From assembly GCF_034355335.1 (NCBI RefSeq), contig NZ_CP136422.1:5492501-5556500 (forward strand): a stretch of 64,000 nucleotides of DNA, read 5' to 3'. The position numbers and the translations under genes are program-made. The stretch's first letter is position 1. Each line of letters opens with the position of its first letter. Below are positions 25,789 through 34,689 of the stretch, one piece after another. The notes below the pieces were generated by a model. It searched no databases. It was not told the origin of the DNA and saw nothing but the letters and a program-made list of their open reading frames with translations. Source of the stretch: Blautia coccoides. Its GTDB lineage: Bacteria > Bacillota > Clostridia > Lachnospirales > Lachnospiraceae.

Positions 25789-25883
25789 CTACTGTCCCAC
25801 AGATGCCATTGTTCATCTGCTGTCACTAAAAGTGACCCGGCTATACGGATGGCCTGCATCCGTGCCTGCTCAGTTTGTACTGT
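25789..25883 (-). promoter_or_regulatory. NiCo (czcD) riboswitch
   Basis: Read on the minus strand, the conserved blocks appear in order: ACTGAGCAGGC, a hairpin with GCAGGCCATCCGT, AGCCGGG, a stem with loop TTTTA (GTCAC/GTGAC), GCAGATG pairing with CATCTGTGGGACAGT. This is the consensus of the Co2+/Ni2+-sensing riboswitch, found upstream of CDF exporters. Downstream, CCCGGGTATT can pair with AATACCGGGG next to the Shine-Dalgarno, so control may act on translation. Confidence 0.85.
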
Positions 25884-25958
25884 AGTTTACATGCAGTGCA
25901 AAGAAGTTTATGTTATTTTATGCCAGAGCAGGCCTATTAGTCAATGCTAATTTTTTAT

Positions 25959-26636
25959 TTAATTTTCTGTCTCTAATTCTTTGATCACAATGCCCATCCG
26001 TTTTGCGCATACAATCGCCTGAGACATGTTGAGCACTGCGCCTCTCAGTTCTTCCTTGCCGTCAGAAATGATGATCCTGTCCATATCACAATCAGACATA
26101 TCCACACCCTTGAGAGCCGTCTTGAAAAAGCTGGCGCCGGCAAAATTTACCTGATGCAGATCCAGATTATCCAGTCCGCATTTACTCAGACTCGACTCCT
26201 CCAGATTTGTATCTTTTATTCTGACATAACTCATTCTGGACGCATCCAGATTCATATCTGAAAGATTGCATTCCAGAAATGTCACATGCCGCATAATGCT
26301 GCCGTAAAAGTCGGCTCCAACAGCCTTGCAGGACTGAAAGGAACATCTTTTAAAATAGACATCCGTGAGGCTTGTGTTGGAAAAATCGCAGTTTTTAAAA
26401 CGTACATCAGTAAAACTGGCTTCATCAAAGAAACAACTTATAAATTTACAGTTTTCAAAAGCCATCTTTTTGAAACGGAGCAGTTTTCCGTCAAACTTAG
26501 TGATAAACACTCCCTTAAAACAGCATCCCGTAATCTCTTCCTCAGATACTTTGGCAGCTTCCAGTACAGAAGAAACATTTTCTGTGACTGGCAGTTTTAC
26601 AGGCGCTTTTGGTTCTTGAAACATTTTACTGTTCAT
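25959..26636 (-). CDS. Pentapeptide-repeat protein
   Basis: 225 residues. From about residue 45 to 195 the sequence follows the pentapeptide pattern (A/C-D/N-F/L-x-x), e.g. CDFSNTSLTDVYFKRCSF and ADFYGS, which folds into a right-handed beta-helix. No signal peptide or membrane segment. Some family members (Qnr, MfpA) mimic DNA and protect DNA gyrase; most have unknown roles. Position between the CDF gene and the second GMP synthase gives no functional hint. Confidence 0.85.
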   Translation of the reverse strand: MNSKMFQEPKAPVKLPVTENVSSVLEAAKVSEEEITGCCFKGVFITKFDGKLLRFKKMAFENCKFISCFFDEASFTDVRFKNCDFSNTSLTDVYFKRCSFQSCKAVGADFYGSIMRHVTFLECNLSDMNLDASRMSYVRIKDTNLEESSLSKCGLDNLDLHQVNFAGASFFKTALKGVDMSDCDMDRIIISDGKEELRGAVLNMSQAIVCAKRMGIVIKELETEN

Positions 26637-26788
26637 ATTTTACCTACATTTCTCTTTCGTCTTAATCTGTAACTTTAACGCAACTATTCAGTGACTCCCC
26701 ACATTCATTTTTTGTTCTTAACTGTCAAGGTACTGAACAATCACACTTTAACCACAAATATCCCCACTTTTAACCTCAACCTTTGGAA

Positions 26789-28090
26789 TTATTCCCATTC
26801 AATCGTAGCGTTTGGCTTCGGACTCATATCATAGCAGACACGGTTTACATTTTTAACTTCCTTCATGATACGGTCAGTGATCTTAAGAAGTATCTTCCAG
26901 TCAACTTCCTCAATAGTTGCTGTCATAGCATCCACTGTATTCACCGCACGGATGATCACTGGATATTCAAAACATCTGGCATTGTCACGTACTCCCACGG
27001 ATTTGAAATCAGGAACAACCGTAAAATACTGCCATACTTTTTTATCCAGTCCTGCATTTTTGAACTCTTCACGCAGGATTGCGTCTGATTCACGTACCGC
27101 CTCGAGACGCTCCCTGGTAATGGCACCCAGACATCTCACGCCAAGACCTGGGCCTGGGAAAGGCTGTCTGTAAACCATTTCCTCCGGAAGTCCAAGCTCG
27201 ATTCCACATGCACGTACCTCGTCTTTAAATAACTGTTTCAGAGGTTCAACCAGCTTAAACTGCAAATCCTCTGGCAGTCCTCCCACATTGTGGTGGGATT
27301 TTACCATCTTTGCAGTCTTAGTTCCGCTCTCCACAATATCAGGATAAATTGTTCCCTGTCCCAGGAACTCGATCCCTTCCAGTTTCCTTGCCTCTTCTTC
27401 AAAGACACGGATAAATTCCGCGCCGATAATCTTACGTTTCTGTTCCGGATCATCTACACCTGCAAGCTTCGTCAGGAAACGCTCTGAGGCATCCACATAG
27501 ACCAGATTCGCATCCATCTGGTCTTTAAATACTTCCACTACACTTTCGGATTCTCCTTTGCGCATAAGGCCGTGATTTACATGGACACATGTGAGCTGTT
27601 TGCCGATAGCCTTGATCAAAAGAGCTGCCACTACAGAACTGTCCACGCCGCCTGATAACGCCAGAAGAACTTTTTTATCTCCAACCTGTTCTCTGACGAT
27701 CTCAATCTGGTCAGCAACAAAATTTTTCATATTCCAATTTGTTTCCGCTTTGCAGGTATCAAAAACAAATTTTTTCAGAATCTCTGCCCTCTGTTCTTCA
27801 CTCAGATCCTGGTATTTCTCACTGCAGGCTGCCGGCTCATGATCAATTGCCATTACCGGACTGCCAGCTTCGTAAATCTCCTGTCTTACATCAATACGGA
27901 CGCCGTCAACCATATGGTTCGGCCCGCCGTTAATTATAATTCCTTTCACATTAGGGAGCTTCTCCAGCTCTTCTTTGGTAATATCGTGGGGATAAATCTC
28001 ACTGTACACACCCATAGCACGGATTTCTCTGGCCAGTACGGTGTTTTCTGTGCTTCCCAGGTCAAGAATGACAATCATATCCTGTTTCAT
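26789..28090 (-). CDS. GMP synthase-like protein with degenerate amidotransferase domain
   Basis: 433 residues from the ATG at 28090 (AAAAGGAGA upstream), about 80 shorter than the other guaA product. The ATP-pyrophosphatase domain (SGGVDSS at about residue 134) and the C-terminal domain (…PKPNATIEWE) are intact. In the N-terminal domain the segment with the catalytic Cys (GICYG) is replaced by VMAIDH, and the FHPE region is missing. It therefore cannot use glutamine itself and must take ammonia directly or from a partner. Either it is an ammonia-dependent GMP synthase or it acts on a related substrate. The N-terminus still keeps the VILDLG strand. Confidence 0.9.
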   Translation of the reverse strand: MKQDMIVILDLGSTENTVLAREIRAMGVYSEIYPHDITKEELEKLPNVKGIIINGGPNHMVDGVRIDVRQEIYEAGSPVMAIDHEPAACSEKYQDLSEEQRAEILKKFVFDTCKAETNWNMKNFVADQIEIVREQVGDKKVLLALSGGVDSSVVAALLIKAIGKQLTCVHVNHGLMRKGESESVVEVFKDQMDANLVYVDASERFLTKLAGVDDPEQKRKIIGAEFIRVFEEEARKLEGIEFLGQGTIYPDIVESGTKTAKMVKSHHNVGGLPEDLQFKLVEPLKQLFKDEVRACGIELGLPEEMVYRQPFPGPGLGVRCLGAITRERLEAVRESDAILREEFKNAGLDKKVWQYFTVVPDFKSVGVRDNARCFEYPVIIRAVNTVDAMTATIEEVDWKILLKITDRIMKEVKNVNRVCYDMSPKPNATIEWE

Positions 28091-28163
28091 CAATACGTTC
28101 TCCTTTTGTATTTTCATATATTACACTGCCGAGGATGCATGCACCCACAGCAGATGTATACAC

Positions 28164-29498
28164 TCAGATAAGTGACTGGTGCTGCCATTTTCCTCTTGCA
28201 TAGCGGACGGTAAAGCAAACCGCACGAAACAGCCAGTCAATGGTCATAGCCACCCACACGCCAAACACTCCCCAATGCAGCTTCACTCCCAGCAATACCG
28301 AAAATCCAATACGGAAGATCCACATGGAAATGATCGCCAGAAGCATAGTAAAACGCACATCCGCTGCTGCACGCAGAGTATTGGGCAGCGAAAAAGACAG
28401 TGGCCATATAGTCACAACACATATAGAATGATAGATCAGTATTTTATAAGCATAGCCGCTTGCCTCCGCTGATAACCCGTATGCCTTGATGATAAAGGGC
28501 ATTACAAGCATAAGCAGTATATTTATTCCTATCAGCGAAATATATGCAACCTTCATCAGCTTCTTCGTATAATAATGCACCTGTTCAAAATCATTTGCGC
28601 CGACACACTGGGCACCCACGGTCAACAGTGCAAAACCAATGGACATTCCCGGCAGAACTGCAAATGTCGCTACATTATTTGACACAGCATTTGCCGCGAT
28701 AGATGCAGTTCCGAATCCAGTCACAATACTCAGCACCAAAATCTTTCCCAACTGGAACATGCTGTTTTCCAGGCCGTTTGGTATGCCGATATAGAGTATT
28801 TTCTTAAGAAGCATCCAATCTGTTTTAAACGAAAACGGATGGTGGATATGCAGAACTCTGCTCTGATTATTTATAAGGCATAACATAACTACACAAGCCA
28901 CACCTCTGGATACCAAAGTAGGTATCGCCACTCCTTCCACACCTCTGTGGAATCCATAGATCAGCAGTGCATTTCCTCCCAGGTTAATAGCATTCATAAG
29001 CAGCGATGTCTTCATTGCAATAGTTGAATTTCCCATTGCACGAAAAATAGAAGCTCCTGCATTGTACAAAGCAATCATAGGAACAGACGCAAAAACGATC
29101 AGCAGATAGACATTACAGTTGTACATAACATCTGCTTCAATTTTGCCAAATATTCCATTGATGATCAGGTTCTTCCCCAGATATCCAAGCACCATAATGA
29201 TGCAGGACGCTTTCAGGGTAAAAGACAGCAGTTGGTTAGTTGCCAGGCAGGCATTCTCAGTTTTCTTTTTCCCGATGAATTGTCCTGCGATAACGGCTCC
29301 TCCTGTAGCCAGTGCTGTAAAAATGTTGATGATCAATACCATGACCGTATCGATCAATGATACACCTGACACGGCAGCCTCACCAACGCTGGCCACCATG
29401 ATAGAATCGGCAAGTCCTACAAACGCCTGCAGAAACTGGTCGATAATCAGCGGTATGATCAGCTTCCGCAAATCCGCATTTGAAAAGAATCGATTCAT
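28164..29498 (-). CDS. MATE family efflux transporter
   Basis: 444 residues from the ATG at 29498 (GAGGGG upstream). About twelve hydrophobic segments and the two-fold layout of MATE exporters. It starts MNRFFSNADLRKLIIPLI and has the conserved VGLADSIMVASVGEAAVSGVSL region at about residues 20-45. Substrate unknown; MATE proteins export drugs or metabolites using Na+ or H+. It lies upstream of the second GMP synthase gene with a gap of about 75 bases. Confidence 0.92.
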   Translation of the reverse strand: MNRFFSNADLRKLIIPLIIDQFLQAFVGLADSIMVASVGEAAVSGVSLIDTVMVLIINIFTALATGGAVIAGQFIGKKKTENACLATNQLLSFTLKASCIIMVLGYLGKNLIINGIFGKIEADVMYNCNVYLLIVFASVPMIALYNAGASIFRAMGNSTIAMKTSLLMNAINLGGNALLIYGFHRGVEGVAIPTLVSRGVACVVMLCLINNQSRVLHIHHPFSFKTDWMLLKKILYIGIPNGLENSMFQLGKILVLSIVTGFGTASIAANAVSNNVATFAVLPGMSIGFALLTVGAQCVGANDFEQVHYYTKKLMKVAYISLIGINILLMLVMPFIIKAYGLSAEASGYAYKILIYHSICVVTIWPLSFSLPNTLRAAADVRFTMLLAIISMWIFRIGFSVLLGVKLHWGVFGVWVAMTIDWLFRAVCFTVRYARGKWQHQSLI

Positions 29499-29582
29499 TT
29501 GTTTTCCCCTCACAGTAAGCTTTTGTATTTTGATAGGAACAATTATACGCCCATATTTTCCTCAAAACAAGAGTCTCTTTCG

Positions 29583-29840
29583 TTATTTTTGCACCTTGTG
29601 CAGATATTTTTCCCGGGTAGCCATACCACCGCGGATATGACGTTCCTGCTTGTTCACGTCAAGGACCCTGCGGGCGCACTTGGCCAGTGAAGGATTAAGC
29701 TGCAGCAGACGCTCTGTAACGTCTTTGTGTACCGTGCTTTTACTGACCTTGAACTCTCTGGCTGTCTGACGGACAGTTGCGTTGTTTTCAATGATGTAGT
29801 TGGCTATGGATATAGCACGTTCTTCTATATAACTTTTCAA
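29583..29840 (-). CDS. spoIIID: Stage III sporulation protein D
   Basis: 85 residues from a TTG start. The whole protein (IEERAISIANYIIENNATVRQTA, the HTH around FKVSKSTVHKDVTERL, ending TREKYLHKVQK) matches SpoIIID, the mother-cell regulator made under sigma-E. This shows the organism is an endospore former. The upstream hairpin 29850-29884 and a sigma-E -10 match are discussed separately. Confidence 0.95.
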   Translation of the reverse strand: MKSYIEERAISIANYIIENNATVRQTAREFKVSKSTVHKDVTERLLQLNPSLAKCARRVLDVNKQERHIRGGMATREKYLHKVQK

Positions 29841-29849
29841 GGAAAAATC

Positions 29850-29884
29850 TCCCGGAAACGTTGTTTTTACAATGTATGCCGGGA
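29850..29884 (-). terminator. Hairpin upstream of spoIIID, possible terminator of the CRISPR transcript
   Basis: TCCCGG pairs with CCGGGA, with further pairing inside (ATTGT/ACAA). On the minus strand it is followed by GATTTTT. The 3' arm contains the likely ribosome site GGGAG of spoIIID. It lies downstream of the CRISPR array in the direction of its transcription. Confidence 0.55.
29871..29878 (-). promoter_or_regulatory. Possible sigma-E promoter (-10) of spoIIID
   Basis: On the minus strand CATACATT matches the sigma-E -10 consensus (CATACAnT), with a weak -35 candidate (GACATAC) about 15 bases upstream. Similar octamers occur at 29891-29898 and 29918-29925. SpoIIID is known to be made under sigma-E. 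Confidence 0.45.
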
Positions 29885-30042
29885 AATTTGGTTGTATGTC
29901 AATGCAAATTATTACTTAATGTATGGGTGGATGAAAAACTTTTGTAGCGTAAACAGTATTCGGTTAATGAATTGATAGAAATATAATTTCATTTATAAAA
30001 ATCGAAAATGAAATAAAGCCTACTTTAGTAAGAGAAGCTTAA

Positions 30043-32516
30043 ATTTCAATCCACATTACTGCGAAGGCGAAGACTAACGATTGCTATTCTTGCCTGTCGA
30101 TGAGTATAATTTCATCCACGTCAACGCGAAGGTGACGACAAAGGCAGTTATACACAGATTGCTGCATTTGCATTTCAATCCACGTCACCGCGAAGGTGAC
30201 GACGTGAAGCCGTTCTTAAAATTATACTTGTCTTTGCAATTTCAATCCACGTCACCGCGAAGGTGACGACGTTCGATTCCGGTTATGCCTACTTAGTGGA
30301 TGGAAATTTCAATCCACGTCACCGCGAAGGTGACGACGCCTACTGGCTGGGGGGATGGGATTTGTTATTAAATTTCAATCCACGTCACCGCGAAGGTGAC
30401 GACGCTATCCCGGCCAACAGCAGGGTAAGGCTCATCGATTTCAATCCACGTCACCGCGAAGGTGACGACCTGGCTCCTTGGACATTTATAATTGCCAAAG
30501 GTGAATTTCAATCCACGTCACCGCGAAGGTGACGACGCTGATTGACCTGCGGTTGAACAACATGCAGCAATTTCAATCCACGTCACCGCGAAGGTGACGA
30601 CGGACAGGGATATGGAGAAATACAGGCAGACCGTTATTTCAATCCACGTCACCGCGAAGGTGACGACTTAGCACTATTCGCTGCCTCGGTCATGTTCTTG
30701 CTATTTCAATCCACGTCACCGCGAAGGTGACGACCGTGTTCCGGTTTCCGGGAGGATATGGGGACAGCATTTCAATCCACGTCACCGCGAAGGTGACGAC
30801 GTTCTGCCGCCAGAACTGCTTCCAATGTAATCCCCATTTCAATCCACGTCACCGCGAAGGTGACGACTCACTCCACCGGCGGGTACATCCTTTGTAAGGG
30901 TATTTCAATCCACGTCACCGCGAAGGTGACGACTCGGTAGATCAGATGCGGCAGTACCTCAAAAGTGTATTTCAATCCACGTCACCGCGAAGGTGACGAC
31001 CAAATGTCATTATCCGCTGTTTATCTCCGCTCATATTTCAATCCACGTCACCGCGAAGGTGACGACAAATACGGGAGATTCGCAAACTCCTTTATGTACG
31101 ATTTCAATCCACGTCACCGCGAAGGTGACGACTGATGATGTCCTTATCTATGGTCCGCTGGTTCTTATTTCAATCCACGTCACCGCGAAGGTGACGACCT
31201 TCGCTTCTCTCCGGCAGGTTCAGCCTTTTTGTATTTCAATCCACGTCACCGCGAAGGTGACGACCTGGATATAGATGGAATCTGGGGACCAGCAACAATT
31301 TCAATCCACGTCACCGCGAAGGTGACGACCAGTGACATAAAACTGCAGGAGGATTGCACCGGAATTTCAATCCACGTCACCGCGAAGGTGACGACCCAGG
31401 GATGGCGGCATGGATAATCCCCGTGCCGTATTTCAATCCACGTCACCGCGAAGGTGACGACGCTTTAACCTTATTAACAACATCACCGATAGAAATTTCA
31501 ATCCACGTCACCGCGAAGGTGACGACCAATTTCATCCATCGAACCGCTCATGATATATTGATTTCAATCCACGTCACCGCGAAGGTGACGACCGCAGACC
31601 AGATAGCCCTAAAAGTGGATAAGGGATTTCAATCCACGTCACCGCGAAGGTGACGACCGACGAAAGAGAAGGCACGGAAATGCCTAAAATAATTTCAATC
31701 CACGTCACCGCGAAGGTGACGACAAAAAATGTGGGAGAATAAACACGACTCAGTTGTTATTTCAATCCACGTCACCGCGAAGGTGACGACCCGCAGGCTG
31801 CTCCCTGTCTTCGGGTCAGGCACTGATTTCAATCCACGTCACCGCGAAGGTGACGACTACCGGAAACTGTGGAGCATCTTTCAGCACAGGAATTTCAATC
31901 CACGTCACCGCGAAGGTGACGACCCGAAAGGGGCATTGGATTCCCTTATCTCAATGATTTCAATCCACGTCACCGCGAAGGTGACGACGATTGGAAGGCG
32001 GCAATAATTGAGATTGCAAAGAATTTCAATCCACGTCACCGCGAAGGTGACGACATTTTCGTTGACACGGTATCTTTCGCATAATGCTATTTCAATCCAC
32101 GTCACCGCGAAGGTGACGACGTGATGCTCAGGGTCGGCGGAATAGTATCGATCTTATTTCAATCCACGTCACCGCGAAGGTGACGACGGGTACATAAGCA
32201 TCACCTCAACAATCTGCAGCATTTCAATCCACGTCACCGCGAAGGTGACGACTTATCTGTACTTTAGTATTTTTCTTTGCCTTTACATTTCAATCCACGT
32301 CACCGCGAAGGTGACGACGTTTGTGCTGGACGGGATCCGGCATGGGATTGAAATTTCAATCCACGTCACCGCGAAGGTGACGACCCTTCCATTATGTTCT
32401 GATACATCAATAATTTTTATTTCAATCCACGTCACCGCGAAGGTGACGACAAACGGTTGCCGCTAAAAAAGAAGCTCTTATTTCATTTCAATCCACGTCA
32501 CCGCGAAGGTGACGAC
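30043..32516 (-). CRISPR. CRISPR array, type I-C-like repeat, 38 repeats and 37 spacers, no cas genes nearby
   Basis: The 32-base repeat, on the plus strand, starts ATTTCAATCCACGTCACC and ends GTGACGAC; on the minus strand it ends GTGGATTGAAAT, the type I-C pattern. Spacers are 32-35 bases. Thirty-six copies read as identical. The two leftmost (30043-30074 and 30109-30139) are degenerate, so the left is the old end. The leader is on the right, next to the repeat at 32485-32516. No cas gene lies within the window on either side, so interference would need cas genes elsewhere. Short open frames inside the array are artefacts of the repeat. Confidence 0.98.
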
Positions 32517-32700
32517 AGCAAAAATACCTAAATACCCCCACCACTTTTTGTATATAATATCACATCTTCCCACTATTTACAATTAAAAACACGACTCTCC
32601 ACCTCTTTTCATCATTCCCCCCACCTCTTTTCACCTCAATATCAGGTGCGAATTCCCCTGCAAATTCCTGTTCACTCCCGATTCGCACAAAAACCTCCGC
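32517..32700 (-). promoter_or_regulatory. CRISPR leader with promoter
   Basis: On the minus strand a good promoter, TTGTAA-17-TATTAT (32554-32582), lies 37 bases before the first repeat. Further upstream TGAAAAGAGGTGG occurs twice, 22 bases apart, and GTGCGAAT/ATTCGCAC form an inverted repeat (about 32646-32688). These are likely protein-binding sites for spacer capture. The leader looks intact. Confidence 0.7.
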
Positions 32701-32786
32701 CTTCTTACACTTGACATCTCCTCCATCCGCGTATAAGGTATACTAAAACCACCATTATCCAACATCATCCCCAAAGGAGGCCTCAC

Positions 32787-34142
32787 TTGAACTACACACT
32801 ATATCAACTTCTATGGTTTTTCTTACTCTATTCCTTCATCGGCTGGGCTATTGGAACGTCAGTTGCAGCAGTCAGGGAACATCGGTTTATTGACGTTGGT
32901 TTTCTGTTCGGACCTTATTGTCCGGCTTATGGCTTCGGCGCAGTAGCTTTTGCGGTATTTTTGCCTGAACTTAAGAACCACCTGTTTTTTCTTTTTCTAG
33001 GCGGCGTTATCCTTTCATCTGCTATCACATTTTCCACTGGTTTCGTTCTGGAAAAGATATTCCATCGAAAATGGTGGGACTATTCACGGAAAAGATTTCA
33101 GTTTGGTGGTTATGTCAACCTTCCATACACTGTCGTATGGGGTCTTTCCGCCGTAGCATGTATCTCATTGGTGAATCCCGCACTGAAGGAACTGCTCACT
33201 CTTATCCCTTCCAACCTGGGAACTATACTGCTGATCATCCTGTACACGATCCTCTGTCTGGATCTGGCAGGCACTGTGACTGCTATCAAAGCCGTTCATT
33301 CCCGGCTGAGAAAACTCTCCATCATTGAAGATGTATCTGAAAACCTGCAGAAAGCAGCAGATGTCATGGGCGAGGGACTTACCGGCTGGATGCAGAAACA
33401 CATAGCTAAAGCCTATCCAAGCCTGGAAGCCAAGGAACTGCTGGCTGCCCGTCAGGAAAAAGAACGTCTGCTTGAAGCCGCCAAAGAACGGGCAGGAGTA
33501 TTTGCCGTTGGCTGCTCTTTCTATAAATTGGTCTGTCTGTTTTTCCTGGGTGCGTTTCTTGGAGACATTACGGAGACCATTTTCTGTCTGGCAACTACCG
33601 GGAAATTAATGAGCCGAAGCAGTGTAGTCTACGGTCCATTCAGTATTGTATGGGGGTTAGGCTGCATACTGCTGACTGCCATTTTATATCAATATCGAAA
33701 CCGCAGTGACAGTTATATTTTTATCTTCGGCACCATATTAGGCGGGGCCTATGAATACATATGCAGTGTCTTCACCGAACTTGTCTTCGGTACTGTATTC
33801 TGGGACTACAGCGGCATCCCTTTTAACCTGGGAGGCCGTATCAACCTGCTGTACTGTTTTTTCTGGGGTATCGCCGCAGTCGTATGGCTGAAATACCTTT
33901 ATCCCCTCCTGTCCTCACTGATAGAAAAAATCCCGCAAAAAGCCGGCATTCCTATTACCTGGCTGATGATCTTATTTATGATATTCAATATAATTATGTC
34001 AGGCCTTGCCCTTAACCGGTACACAGAACGCCATTCCCACATATCTGCTCCTGAAAATGCTGTCACTCGTTTCCTGGATAAACATTTTACCGATGAACGT
34101 ATGGAGCATATTTACCCAAATGCTATATTGGTTGATGACTAA
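32787..34142 (+). CDS. Putative ABC-transporter type IV membrane protein (PF06541-like), duplicated
   Basis: 451 residues from a TTG with AAAGGAGG upstream. It contains two related membrane halves: residues about 8-155 (SFIGWAIGTSVAAVREHRFIDVGFLFGP … WWDYSRKRFQFGGYVNLPY) and about 250-405 (GAFLGDITETIFC … VYGPFSIVWGLG … WDYSGIPFNLGGRINLLY), linked by a helical cytoplasmic region. The family is annotated as a putative ABC-transporter permease, but its function is not established. It is the only clear plus-strand gene in the window and it starts at the CRISPR leader. A TTGACA box lies at 32711-32716. Confidence 0.8.
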   Translation: MNYTLYQLLWFFLLYSFIGWAIGTSVAAVREHRFIDVGFLFGPYCPAYGFGAVAFAVFLPELKNHLFFLFLGGVILSSAITFSTGFVLEKIFHRKWWDYSRKRFQFGGYVNLPYTVVWGLSAVACISLVNPALKELLTLIPSNLGTILLIILYTILCLDLAGTVTAIKAVHSRLRKLSIIEDVSENLQKAADVMGEGLTGWMQKHIAKAYPSLEAKELLAARQEKERLLEAAKERAGVFAVGCSFYKLVCLFFLGAFLGDITETIFCLATTGKLMSRSSVVYGPFSIVWGLGCILLTAILYQYRNRSDSYIFIFGTILGGAYEYICSVFTELVFGTVFWDYSGIPFNLGGRINLLYCFFWGIAAVVWLKYLYPLLSSLIEKIPQKAGIPITWLMILFMIFNIIMSGLALNRYTERHSHISAPENAVTRFLDKHFTDERMEHIYPNAILVDD

Positions 34143-34170
34143 ACACAGTCTGATTTCCCTAAAGGTCAAA

Positions 34171-34216
34171 GAAAAAAGACAAGTATCCGGAATTGCTTCC
34201 GCATCTTGTCTTTTTC
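34171..34216. terminator. Bidirectional terminator
   Basis: AAAAAAGACAAG pairs with CTTGTCTTTTT around a 21-base loop with inner pairing (GGAA/TTCC). It serves both the plus-strand membrane protein gene and the convergent SEC-C gene. Confidence 0.8.
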
Positions 34217-34245
34217 CCTGGAGTATGTCTGACAGGGCATCCTCT

Positions 34246-34686
34246 CTATTTTTTCTTTCCGCAGCAATGCTTATATTTTTTTCCTGAACCGCATGGACAG
34301 GGATCATTCGGATATACTTTTTTCCTCCGCTCTTCCTGGAAATCAATAATATCGGCTTTATCCCCGGGCATATCATCCACTGCACGAAATCCCAGCTTAG
34401 CTGCTGCCTTCTGCACTCTCTTTTTACTAATGGGCGAATCCATTTCCGCTGGCATATATCCACGATTTATATGCATACGTGTATGATTCCAAAGCCTCAT
34501 AAAAATCTCGGCAAACTGATAAAAGTCCTCACCATCCATTATGACGATTTCCCTCTGCAGATAATCTATAACATCCTGCATCTGTCCTCCACAACGGATA
34601 ATACGCTGAATATTTCTGCACAATTCCCTGGCATCCTCTTCTTCCTCCTCCATAAATTCCACGAAAAAATCTGCCAGTGCATCCAT
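34246..34686 (-). CDS. SEC-C motif protein
   Basis: 146 residues. The C-terminus is the zinc-binding SEC-C motif ([17 protein letters not shown]), known from SecA and from small UPF0149-like proteins. The rest is acidic and helical ([17 protein letters not shown]). It starts four bases after the stop of the upstream pRiA4b-like gene, so the two are coupled. Function unknown; SEC-C motifs mediate contacts with proteins or ribosomes. Confidence 0.85.
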   Translation of the reverse strand: MDALADFFVEFMEEEEEDARELCRNIQRIIRCGGQMQDVIDYLQREIVIMDGEDFYQFAEIFMRLWNHTRMHINRGYMPAEMDSPISKKRVQKAAAKLGFRAVDDMPGDKADIIDFQEERRKKVYPNDPCPCGSGKKYKHCCGKKK

Positions 34687-34689
34687 ATA

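Noticed and set aside
30081..32466. Several open frames inside the CRISPR array
   Set aside because: They arise from the repeat sequence and share the same repeated peptide; they are artefacts.
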